From NCBI RefSeq assembly GCF_900290235.1, contig NZ_OLMK01000034.1:186001-250000 (forward strand): DNA of 64,000 nucleotides, read 5' to 3'. Within the stretch, counting starts at the first letter, position 1; each line of letters begins with the position of its first letter. This stretch comes from Streptomyces sp. MA5143a. Lineage in GTDB: Bacteria > Actinomycetota > Actinomycetes > Streptomycetales > Streptomycetaceae. The notes beneath the pieces are model-generated. The model worked only from the letters and a program-made list of their open reading frames with translations, did not search any database and was not told the DNA's origin. This document shows, one piece after another, positions 7,567 to 14,400 of the stretch. The position numbers and the translations under genes are program-made.

Positions 7567-8412
7567 TCAACGGAAGGCGGCGACGTAACGTCGGGCCCAG
7601 TCGTCGAACGTGCGGGCCGGGCGGCCGAGGAGTCGCTCGACGGCGGGACTGACCCGCTGTTCGGCGGGGGTGGGCTCGCCGAGGATCGTCAGCGTCGTCT
7701 CCACCACCGGCTCGGGCATGAAGCGCAGCATCTGCGCGCGGGCCTCCTCAGGGGTCTGCTCGACGAAGCGGACGGGTTCGCCGAGTGCGTCGGCTATCGC
7801 CTTCGCCCGCCCGCGGGGTGTGGTGAGCGCGGGTCCGGTCAACTCGTGGATCCGTCCGCTGTGGTGGTCCTCCCGCAGGGCTGCGGCGGCGACCTCGGCG
7901 ATGTCGTCCGGGTCGATGGTAGGCAGGCCGATGTCGGCGAAGGGCGCGCTGACGGTCCGCTCGGCGCGGACGGACCCGGCCCAGGCGTAGGCGTTGGAGT
8001 GGAAGCCGCCGGGCCGCAGGATCGACCAGGCCATGCCCGACTCCCGGACCGCGTCCTCGATGGCGCGCGCGACGTCACCGTGGGAGGCCGAGCCGGGCCG
8101 GGTCGCCACTCCCTGGGAGGACAGCAGGACGACCCGTTCGACGCCGCCCGCCTTGGCGGCGTCGAGGATGTCCCGGGGGCTCAGCAGGTGCGCGCTGGGG
8201 CCGCCGTTCTGCAGGAACAGCGCGTCGGCACCGTCGAACACGGGCCGAAGGCTCTCGGGGTCGGTCAGGTCGGCCCGTACGTGCCCGACGCTCTCCGGCA
8301 CATCGGAGTCGGAGATCCCGCGTGAAGTCGCGGTCACTCGCGCACCGGACGCCGCGAGGGTCCGCACCAGCGATCGACCCACGTTGCCGGTCGCCCCCGT
8401 CACAACGAACAT
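7567..8412 (-). CDS. NmrA/SDR-family NAD(P)-binding reductase
   Basis: 281 aa. Starts MFVVTGATGNVGRSL, the N-terminal Rossmann motif of atypical extended SDRs (NmrA / YtfG-like quinone reductases). It continues ALFLQNGG and VVLLSSQGVA in place of the classical Ser-Tyr-Lys triad, then WSILRPGGFHSNA. Family members bind NAD(P)H; some are quinone or redox sensors. It is divergent from an HxlR-type regulator, a frequent pairing in which the regulator represses the reductase until electrophiles or quinones appear. Substrate unknown. Confidence 0.85.
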   Translation of the reverse strand: MFVVTGATGNVGRSLVRTLAASGARVTATSRGISDSDVPESVGHVRADLTDPESLRPVFDGADALFLQNGGPSAHLLSPRDILDAAKAGGVERVVLLSSQGVATRPGSASHGDVARAIEDAVRESGMAWSILRPGGFHSNAYAWAGSVRAERTVSAPFADIGLPTIDPDDIAEVAAAALREDHHSGRIHELTGPALTTPRGRAKAIADALGEPVRFVEQTPEEARAQMLRFMPEPVVETTLTILGEPTPAEQRVSPAVERLLGRPARTFDDWARRYVAAFR

Positions 8413-8507
8413 GAAGAACTCCCTTTTCAGTAAGGCAGGTTGTCGCCGCCCGACTGGGCGGGACCGTCGTCCGGGAGCTGCTCTCCGGGCGACACGGGGA
8501 CGCTAAC

Positions 8508-8530
8508 ACCATCGGTATAGTAGGTACCTA
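8508..8530. promoter_or_regulatory. Candidate HxlR operator in divergent promoter
   Basis: Contains ACC-ATC-GGTA (8508-8517) followed by the perfect 10-bp palindrome TAGGTACCTA (8521-8530), 31 bp upstream of the HxlR start and about 100 bp upstream of the reductase. The ACCATCGGTAT half recurs at 12962-12972 upstream of a VOC gene. Operator function is inferred from symmetry and position. Confidence 0.45.
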
Positions 8531-8560
8531 GAGGAAAGTGGCTATCCCGAAGGGGTGTTC

Positions 8561-8971
8561 ATGGCGGGCGACACCGGCCGGGGGCCAACGGCCACGACCG
8601 ACCCCGAACTGGCCTGTCCGACCAGCGCGGTCATCGACATCGTGTTCAGCCGCTGGACCACGCCGATCCTGTGGACCCTCCACACGGACGGCCGACAGCG
8701 GTTCGTCGAGCTGCAACGACGGATCGGCACGATCACCCCGAAGGTGCTGACCCAGCGGCTGCGCCAACTGGAACGCGACGGCCTGGTCGAGCGCACGTAC
8801 CACCCGGAGGTGCCCCCCAGGGTGGAGTACGAGATCACCAATCTGGGCCGCAGCCTGGCCCCTCTCTTCGCGCACCTCGCCACGTGGGCCGCCGGCCATC
8901 TGGACAAGGTCGAGCGGGCCCGCCACGACTTCGACACCGACCCGTCGCGGGGCGCTCACTCGTCCCCCTGA
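8561..8971 (+). CDS. HxlR-family winged-helix regulator
   Basis: 136 aa from ATG 8561, with GAAGGGG just upstream. Typical HxlR core: a single Cys near residue 19 (LACPTSAVIDIVFSRWT), the conserved W-T-x-x-I-L-W segment, helix-turn-helix FVELQRRIGTITPKVLTQRLRQLERDGLVER and wing YHPEVPPRVEYEITNLG. The lone N-terminal Cys is the position used for thiol sensing of quinones, aldehydes or oxidants in relatives such as YodB and HypR. Divergent from the NmrA reductase, its likely target. Confidence 0.88.
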   Translation: MAGDTGRGPTATTDPELACPTSAVIDIVFSRWTTPILWTLHTDGRQRFVELQRRIGTITPKVLTQRLRQLERDGLVERTYHPEVPPRVEYEITNLGRSLAPLFAHLATWAAGHLDKVERARHDFDTDPSRGAHSSP

Positions 8972-8995
8972 CGGTTCTCTCCGTCGAGGGGACCG

Positions 8996-11074
8996 CTATC
9001 CCCGCCGATGGCCGTTGGCGCGGCGGGCCAGGAGCAGGGCCACGTCGTCGTCCGGCTCGGGGGTGAGGGCCGCGAGCAGCAGGTCGCAGGTCTGCTCCAG
9101 GGGGAGCCTGCTGTCGTCCAGGACGCGCAGCACGTTGTGCAGTCCCGCGTCGACGGACATCTCGTGGCTCTCGACCAGGCCGTCCGTGAACAGGGCGAGC
9201 AGGGCTCCCTCGGCGAGTTCGTGCTCGCCGACGGTGAAGGGGACGCCGCCCACCCCGAGAGGGACACCGGCGGCGACGTCGAGGAGTTCGGCCTTCCCGT
9301 GCGGGCCCACCAGGACCGGCGGGAGATGGCCCGCACGGGAGAGCTCGCAGCGGCCGCGGCGGGGGTCGCAGACGACGTAGAGGCAGGTGGCCAGGGTGTC
9401 GGAGTCGCCGAGGGAGGCGGTGAGGCCGTCGAGGTGGTGCAGCAGCTCGGCGGGAGGCAGGTCGAGCCGGGCCAGGGCTCGGGTGGCCGTGCGGAGCTGG
9501 CCCATGATCGCCGCCGCGTGCACCCCCTTGCCCATCACGTCCCCGACGACGAGTCCGATCTTGCCGTCGTCGAGGGGCAGCACGTCGAACCAGTCCCCGC
9601 CCACCTCGCTGATGGCGGGCCGGTAGCGCGAGGCGACCTCCATGCCGCCGTGGTGCGGCGGCGCCTGGGACAGCAGGCTGCGCTGGAGGGTGAGCGCGAT
9701 GTCCCGTTCCCGTCCGTACAGTCGCGCGTTGTCGATGCAGATGGCGGCGCGCGCCGCCAGTTCGACGGCGAGGGTGACGTCCTGGTCGTCGAACGGGCGG
9801 GGGTTGACCGTGCGGCACAGGCTGAGGGTGCCCAGGACCTCGCCGCGGGCCATCAGGGGCACGGCCAGAAACGAATGGACGCCGGCGCTCCGCAGGGTCT
9901 CGGCCGCGGCGTCGTCGCGGGCGATGCGCCGCAGCACCGTGTCGTCGACGCGTTCCCGCAGGATGGGGCGTGCCTCCCGGACGCACTCGGTGACCATCCG
10001 GGACGGGCTGTACAGAGCGGGCTGCCCGACCGGGTCGGCGGCCTCGATCGCGTCGGTGGGGTGGCTCGACTTGAGGGCGAGGGCCCAGAAGTCGAGGGAG
10101 CCGTCCGCGCGGGGCCCGGCGGAGCCGCCGGGGTTGACGACGGCGTCGAGGGCGTCCACGGCCGCGAGGTCGGCGAGCTGGGGCACGGCCACGTCCGCCA
10201 ACTCGCGTGCCGTCCGACGCAGGTCCAGTGTGGTGCCGATACGGACGCCCGCGTCGGCGATCACCGCGAGCCGTTCCCGCGCCTGGGCGACCTCGGCCGC
10301 CGCCCGCTCCCGCTCGGAGACGTCCAGGACGGAGATCGCCAGGCCCAGGACCCGTCCGTTCGGGTCCTCGATGCGGTGGTACGACTCCGAGAAGGCGTGG
10401 TCCACGGTGTCGGCTTCCGTGTGGCCGACCGTCTGCTGGTCCAGCAGTGGCTCACCCGTCCGCAGGACGTAGCGCATCCGTGACTCGATGGCGTCGACGT
10501 CGAGGGCGGGCAGCACCTCGCCGACGCGGCGGCCCAGCACGGCCGCCTCGGGCACTCCGTTCAGGCGTTCCAGCGACGGGTTGACGCGCAGCCATCTGAG
10601 GTCCGGGTCGAAGACGGCGATCCCCACCGGCGACTGGCTGACCAGGATGTGGGAGATCGCCAGGTCGCGTTCGACATTGCGGACGGTCTCCGCGTCGGCG
10701 CCCAGGCCGAGGGCGAAGATGTCGCCGTCGGCGTCGCGCAACTGCATGGTGCGGAACTCGACGCGGCGGGTGGAGCCGTCCCTGTGCCGCACCGGGAAGA
10801 CCCCCGCCCAGCGCGCCCCGGTGCGGACGCTTCTGAACAGTTCGCGCGCCCGCTCCTGGTTCTCCGGGGCGACGAGCAGCGCGCCCGCGTCCTGGCCCAG
10901 CGCCTCCTCGGCGGGGAATCCGAGGAGTGACTCCGCTTCGGGGCTCCACAGTGCGATCCGGCCGTCGCTGCCGAGGACGAGGGCCGCCACACGCAGCACG
11001 TCGAGCAGCCCGCCGGGCGCGGCAGTGATGCCGTCCTGCCAGCCACTGCCGGCCCGGGTCTCTCGCTCGGGCAT
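8996..11074 (-). CDS. PAS-PAS-GAF-PP2C (SpoIIE-type) protein phosphatase
   Basis: 692 aa from ATG 11074, which has AGGAG eight bases upstream; ATG 11140 is in frame but its GGAGG is only one base away. Domains: PAS (about 20-145, RIALWSPEAESLLGF), PAS (about 150-265, VGIAVFDPDLRWLRVN), GAF (about 285-455, FLAVPLMARGEVLGTLSL) and PP2C_SIG (about 475-690, VGGDWFDVLPLDDGKIGLVVGDVMGKG with metal-binding Asp residues, and ALFTDGLVE). No N-terminal kinase/RsbW domain is present. Such proteins usually dephosphorylate an STAS anti-anti-sigma factor; no partner is visible nearby. Signal input through PAS/GAF is unknown. Convergent with the HxlR gene, 24 bp apart. Confidence 0.9.
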   Translation of the reverse strand: MPERETRAGSGWQDGITAAPGGLLDVLRVAALVLGSDGRIALWSPEAESLLGFPAEEALGQDAGALLVAPENQERARELFRSVRTGARWAGVFPVRHRDGSTRRVEFRTMQLRDADGDIFALGLGADAETVRNVERDLAISHILVSQSPVGIAVFDPDLRWLRVNPSLERLNGVPEAAVLGRRVGEVLPALDVDAIESRMRYVLRTGEPLLDQQTVGHTEADTVDHAFSESYHRIEDPNGRVLGLAISVLDVSERERAAAEVAQARERLAVIADAGVRIGTTLDLRRTARELADVAVPQLADLAAVDALDAVVNPGGSAGPRADGSLDFWALALKSSHPTDAIEAADPVGQPALYSPSRMVTECVREARPILRERVDDTVLRRIARDDAAAETLRSAGVHSFLAVPLMARGEVLGTLSLCRTVNPRPFDDQDVTLAVELAARAAICIDNARLYGRERDIALTLQRSLLSQAPPHHGGMEVASRYRPAISEVGGDWFDVLPLDDGKIGLVVGDVMGKGVHAAAIMGQLRTATRALARLDLPPAELLHHLDGLTASLGDSDTLATCLYVVCDPRRGRCELSRAGHLPPVLVGPHGKAELLDVAAGVPLGVGGVPFTVGEHELAEGALLALFTDGLVESHEMSVDAGLHNVLRVLDDSRLPLEQTCDLLLAALTPEPDDDVALLLARRANGHRRG

Positions 11075-11249
11075 ACCGGACGCTCCTTCCGGCGGCAGCA
11101 CGGGTACCGGTCCCCTGCTGCCGGGCCCCCTGTCAGTCATACCTCCGACCCCGCGCCACCGCACGCCATCACCGTCCATGCCGAGCGGGCTCGGCGCCGT
11201 CGCACGGATCGGGAACGGTCCCGGAGGGTGGATCGCCAGGCGGGGAAAG

Positions 11250-11272
11250 TTCACGTACCTTCAGTACGTGAA
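11250..11272. promoter_or_regulatory. TetR-type operator
   Basis: TTCACGTAC-CTTCA-GTACGTGAA: perfect 9-bp arms around a 5-bp spacer, ending 15 bp before the TetR start codon. This is the usual size and symmetry of an autoregulatory TetR operator. It also lies in the leader of the divergent phosphatase gene. Confidence 0.75.
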
Positions 11273-11287
11273 GGACGGGGGGAGCGG

Positions 11288-11878
11288 ATGACGCGAGGGA
11301 TCAGGGCGGAGCAGCGGGAGCGGACCCGGCAGGCGCTGGTGCGGGAGAGCCGCCGGTTGTTCGCGACGCTGGGGTACGGGGCCGTGGGGCTGTCGGAGAT
11401 CGTGCGGGCGGCGGGCGTCACCAAGGGCGCGCTGTACCACCACTTCTCCAGCAAGGCCGAGTTGTTCCGGGCCGTGCTGGAGCAGGTGCAGGAGGAGGTG
11501 GCGGAGCGGATCGCCGAGACGGCGGACGCCCGGGAGGACACCTGGGAGCAGCTGATCTCGGGATGCCAGGCGTTCCTCACCGTCTCCACGGACCCGGTGA
11601 TCCAGCGCATCATGCTCGTCGACGGTCCCGCCGTGCTGGGCTGGAGCGAGTGGCGGGCCATGAACGAGACGACGTCGGGGCGGCACCTGGCGCAGGTGCT
11701 CGGGGATCTGATCGAGGAGGGGACGATCACCGCGCAGCCGGTCGAGCCACTCACCCATCTGCTGTCGGGCGCGATGAACGAGGCGGCACTGTGGCTGGCC
11801 GCGTCGAAGGACCCCGCCGACCTCGACGACACACAGAACGCCCTGGTGGCGATGTTGCGGGCCCTCCGGGTGACCTGA
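11288..11878 (+). CDS. TetR/AcrR-family transcriptional repressor
   Basis: 196 aa, ATG 11288 preceded by GGGGAGCG. The N-terminal helix-turn-helix (SRRLFATLGYGAVGLSEI, AAGVTKGALYHHFSSK) is canonical; the C-terminal ligand domain (residues 65-190) contains LVDGPAVLGWSEWRAMNET, similar to TetR_C domains of SCO-type repressors. A perfect operator lies immediately upstream, so autorepression is expected. It neighbours the phosphatase (divergent) and the zinc-repeat protein (convergent, 3 bp apart); no efflux pump is adjacent, so the regulated target is unclear. Confidence 0.88.
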   Translation: MTRGIRAEQRERTRQALVRESRRLFATLGYGAVGLSEIVRAAGVTKGALYHHFSSKAELFRAVLEQVQEEVAERIAETADAREDTWEQLISGCQAFLTVSTDPVIQRIMLVDGPAVLGWSEWRAMNETTSGRHLAQVLGDLIEEGTITAQPVEPLTHLLSGAMNEAALWLAASKDPADLDDTQNALVAMLRALRVT

Positions 11879-11881
11879 CGG

Positions 11882-12487
11882 TCAGGCCACGTCGAGGGGG
11901 CGGCTCGCGCGGTGTGCGCAAGCGTAGCAGCCGCCCTGACCGCGGCGGATGTTGTTGAGCGCGGGCGTGCCGATGTGACCGCAGGTCATGCAGCGGCACC
12001 TCCAACGGTCCCGCACCCGTCCGGGGAAGGGCTCCAGCGGCTCCATGCCGACCGCCCGCATCTCCGCCTCGGCCGCCGCGCGGTCCACCGGGGCCCGCCC
12101 GGCGCAGGCGCGGCAGCCGCCCTTCCCGGCGCGGATCCCGAACAGCCTCGGATGGACGGTGCGGCCGCAGACGACATGCCGGCACAGCCACCGGACCCTG
12201 GCCCCCGGGTACGGTTCCAGCGGTTCGAAGCCCGCGGCGCGCATGTCGGCCTCGGCCCGCGCCCGGCCGGCGGCCCGTCGCCGCTCCCCCGCGGCGATGC
12301 GTCCGCAGTGGCGGCATCCCGCGCTGGCGCCTATGCGTACCGACGTGAACGTGGGTGCGACGTGGTGGGCGTTCTTCACGCAGCGGCTGTTCCAGGCCAC
12401 GTTGGCCCCCGGGTAGGGCTCCAGTGGTTCGAGTCCCGCGGCGCGCATCACCGCGACCGCGACCTCGGCGTCGATTCTTCCGGGCAT
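11882..12487 (-). CDS. Protein of three tandem zinc-binding repeats
   Basis: 201 aa from ATG 12487 (GGGGGAG seven bases upstream). Three repeats of roughly 55-60 residues, each beginning MRAxGxEPLEPxPG, continuing with an aromatic/Cys segment (e.g. WLCRHVVCG, WRCRCMTCG) and ending IRxGxGGCxxCA. Each thus has two N-terminal Cys/His ligands and a C-terminal CxxC, like a treble-clef zinc finger. The first repeat has lost one N-terminal Cys and has NAHHVAP instead. I do not know the function; nucleic-acid binding is plausible. It follows the VOC gene on the same strand after 46 bp. Confidence 0.7.
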   Translation of the reverse strand: MPGRIDAEVAVAVMRAAGLEPLEPYPGANVAWNSRCVKNAHHVAPTFTSVRIGASAGCRHCGRIAAGERRRAAGRARAEADMRAAGFEPLEPYPGARVRWLCRHVVCGRTVHPRLFGIRAGKGGCRACAGRAPVDRAAAEAEMRAVGMEPLEPFPGRVRDRWRCRCMTCGHIGTPALNNIRRGQGGCYACAHRASRPLDVA

Positions 12488-12533
12488 GACCGATCTCCCC
12501 CTCGACCAGCGATCCCGCGCACGCACCGAGGGG

Positions 12534-12908
12534 TCATTCCGGTGCGATCACGCGGATCTTCACTCCATTGGGATCGGTGACGAGCACGTCGTCACCTTCC
12601 GGCCCTTCGGTGCCGGACCGTCGCACTCCGTTCGGGGCCGCGCAGGAGGCGACCCGTTCCAACTCCCTTTGTCCGCCTTCCACCTCGAGGGTGAACCGGA
12701 CCACGCTCATCGGCCGTCGCAGGGGCTCCGGGAGGTCCGGGTGCGTGGGGTCGACGAGGAGGAGTTCGCAGGAGGCCGGTCCGGGCCGGCCGAGACCGAC
12801 ATACCACTCCGTCTCGTCAGTGACCTTGAAGCCGAACAGGTCGGTGTAGAACGCGCGGGACTCCTCGATGCGACAGGTGCGGATCACCGGACAGAGGCTG
12901 GTCAGCAT
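12534..12908 (-). CDS. VOC-superfamily (glyoxalase/bleomycin-resistance-like) protein
   Basis: 124 aa from ATG 12908 (GGAGA upstream). Two beta-alpha-beta-beta-beta modules: MLTSLCPVIRTCRIEESRAF YTDLFGFKV in the first, VLVTDPNGVKIRVI in the second. VOC proteins are metal-dependent isomerases or dioxygenases, or non-catalytic drug-binding resistance proteins. Clearly paralogous to the VOC gene at 13856-14290 (shared CPVI/YPVI start, FYTDL.GF, WYV.L.RP), with the PPTase gene between them. Two TACC-N3-GGTA elements precede it. At the cluster edge, drug binding or detoxification is a reasonable guess. Confidence 0.8.
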   Translation of the reverse strand: MLTSLCPVIRTCRIEESRAFYTDLFGFKVTDETEWYVGLGRPGPASCELLLVDPTHPDLPEPLRRPMSVVRFTLEVEGGQRELERVASCAAPNGVRRSGTEGPEGDDVLVTDPNGVKIRVIAPE

Positions 12909-12929
12909 GGAGTGCCATCTCCAGTCACG

Positions 12930-12971
12930 TACCGAAGGTATGCGAGCGAACTTAATGACGTACCATCGGTA
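12930..12971. promoter_or_regulatory. Tandem TACC-N3-GGTA operator elements
   Basis: TACCGAAGGTA (12930-12940) and TACCATCGGTA (12961-12971), each with 4-bp inverted arms, embedded in CGTACC-N3-GGTATG direct repeats 31 bp apart (three helical turns). They lie 22-63 bp upstream of the leftward VOC gene. The spacing suggests cooperative binding of a dimeric regulator on one DNA face. Confidence 0.5.
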
Positions 12972-12986
12972 TGTCAACACGGGCGG

Positions 12987-13745
12987 TCATCCGCCCGCGC
13001 CCGCTCCGCCACTCCAACGCCCGTACACGAAAGGCCAGTTCAGCTCATAGGGTGCGGCGGGTACCGGGATGCCCTCCGGCACGGCGAGGGCCGCGGCGTG
13101 GGTGGTGTCCGCGGGGCCGCACGGCAGGTTGCGGACGGTCCAGCCGGGCGGACGCCGCGGGACCCCGGGCGTCTCGCGGTCGCCCAGGTAGTCCCGGTCC
13201 AGCGCGCGGCCGAGGCCGGTGCCGAGGGCCTTCAGATAGGCCTCCTTGCGTGCCCAGAGGCGGCAGAACCACAGGGGTCTGCCCTGCTCCGGGACCGCGA
13301 TGGCCTCGCGCCGCTCCTGCGGGTGCAGGCGATCCAGGCACGACTCGACGGTCCGGCGGCCTGGTATCCGCTCGGCGTCCACGCCCAGGGGCACACCCGC
13401 GATCGCCACGAGCGACAGGCCCGGGCAGTGGGAGAGGGAGAAATGCGGGCCGGCCTCGCTCTCCAGGAGAACGGGCCGCCCGTGCGGTCCGCCGCACCTC
13501 GCGCACGGCGCCCGCCCGAGGAGGACGTCCACGGGGTGACAGTCGAGATGCGCGGCGAGCAGCAGACGCAGCGCGACATGCGTGGCGACGTAGCGGGAAC
13601 GGTCCGCGGGGCGCCGGAAGGAGCGGGCCCTGCTCCGTTCGTCGGCGTCCAGCAGCGACAGGCTCAGCGCCTCGTCCCAGGGCGGCGGTCTCCGCACGGC
13701 CCACACCCGCGGTGACTCCGGATGCCTCGACACTGTGGCCGCCAT
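12987..13745 (-). CDS. Sfp-type 4'-phosphopantetheinyl transferase
   Basis: 252 aa from ATG 13745 (GGGGGG close upstream; the open frame continues 31 codons further without homology). Motifs of Sfp-type PPTases: HFSLSHCPG, the Mg/CoA site GVDAERI (Asp123, Glu125) and WARKEAYLKALGTGL (Glu168). An additional CxRCGG motif (near residue 81) may bind zinc. The enzyme transfers phosphopantetheine from CoA to carrier-protein Ser residues; the nearby PKS needs seven carrier domains primed (one PCP, six ACPs). It is next to the exporter end of the cluster and most likely serves it. Confidence 0.9.
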   Translation of the reverse strand: MAATVSRHPESPRVWAVRRPPPWDEALSLSLLDADERSRARSFRRPADRSRYVATHVALRLLLAAHLDCHPVDVLLGRAPCARCGGPHGRPVLLESEAGPHFSLSHCPGLSLVAIAGVPLGVDAERIPGRRTVESCLDRLHPQERREAIAVPEQGRPLWFCRLWARKEAYLKALGTGLGRALDRDYLGDRETPGVPRRPPGWTVRNLPCGPADTTHAAALAVPEGIPVPAAPYELNWPFVYGRWSGGAGAGG

Positions 13746-13782
13746 GCGCCCCCCGTTCCGCTGCCGGCGACGTGACGGTGGA

Positions 13783-13811
13783 GGCGTTTCCTCGTTGGCA
13801 CGACGAACGCC
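13783..13811. promoter_or_regulatory. Imperfect stem-loop upstream of the rightward VOC gene
   Basis: GGCGTT ... AACGCC with an inner TCGT-TGGC-ACGA stem one base out of register, in the 110-bp divergent region between the PPTase and the VOC gene. It may be an operator or leader hairpin; weak support. Confidence 0.25.
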
Positions 13812-13855
13812 ACCCGCGCTCGAACGACCCGTGCCCACCTCAGAACGGTGACACC

Positions 13856-14290
13856 ATGACGCCCTCCGCCGTGACCAGCTTCTACCCGGTGATCTGCACC
13901 CCGCGGCTCCGGGAATCCGCGGACTTCTACACGGACCTGCTCGGATTCGAGAAGACCTTCGAGAACGACTGGTACGTCAGCCTCCGCCGTCCGGAGCCCC
14001 CGTACTACGAGCTCGCCCTGGTCGACGCGGCCCACGAGACGATCCCGGACGCCTACCGCCGCCCCGCCCAGGGCGTCCTGCTCAACTTCGAGGTGCCCGA
14101 CGTCGACGCCGAGTACGCCCGGCTCGTGGAGGAGTCCGGGCTGAAGCCCGAACTCCCCCTGCGCAGCGAGGACTTCGGGCAGCGGCACTTCATCGTGGCC
14201 GCCCCCGACGGAGTCCTCGTGGACGTCATCACCCCCATCGCCCCCACCGCCGAGCACGCCGCCGCCTACACGGAGCGCCCCGGCGTGTGA
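13856..14290 (+). CDS. VOC-superfamily (glyoxalase/bleomycin-resistance-like) protein, paralogue
   Basis: 144 aa from ATG 13856. VOC fold with FYPVICTPRLRESADFYTDL, an aromatic-rich middle (WYVSLRRPEPPYYELALVD) and FIVAAPDGVLVDVITP in the second half. Paralogue of the gene at 12534-12908 but on the opposite strand, so the pair flanks the PPTase. Classical metal ligands of glyoxalase I (H/E pattern) are not obvious, which favours a binding or resistance role over catalysis. Convergent with the MFS exporter gene, separated by a 19-bp tandem repeat. Confidence 0.8.
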   Translation: MTPSAVTSFYPVICTPRLRESADFYTDLLGFEKTFENDWYVSLRRPEPPYYELALVDAAHETIPDAYRRPAQGVLLNFEVPDVDAEYARLVEESGLKPELPLRSEDFGQRHFIVAAPDGVLVDVITPIAPTAEHAAAYTERPGV

Positions 14291-14311
14291 GGGCCGTGGC
14301 CCGCTCCCCCG

Positions 14312-14400
14312 TCAGGAGGCGGGTCCCCGGTCAGGAGGCGGGTCCCCGGTCAGGAGGCGGGTCCCCGGTCAGGAGGCGGGTCCCCGGTCAGGAGGCGGGC
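14312..14400. repeat. 19-bp tandem repeat that duplicates the exporter gene's 3' end
   Basis: About 4.7 copies of TCAGGAGGCGGGTCCCCGG without mismatches in the four full units. The last partial copy is the end of the MFS coding sequence (...Pro-Ala-Ser-stop on the minus strand), so every unit carries an in-register copy of that stop. It looks like slippage amplification of the gene terminus. Confidence 0.9.

Noticed and set aside
14312..14400. CRISPR-like array
   Set aside because: The repeats are contiguous without spacers and derive from the neighbouring gene's end.
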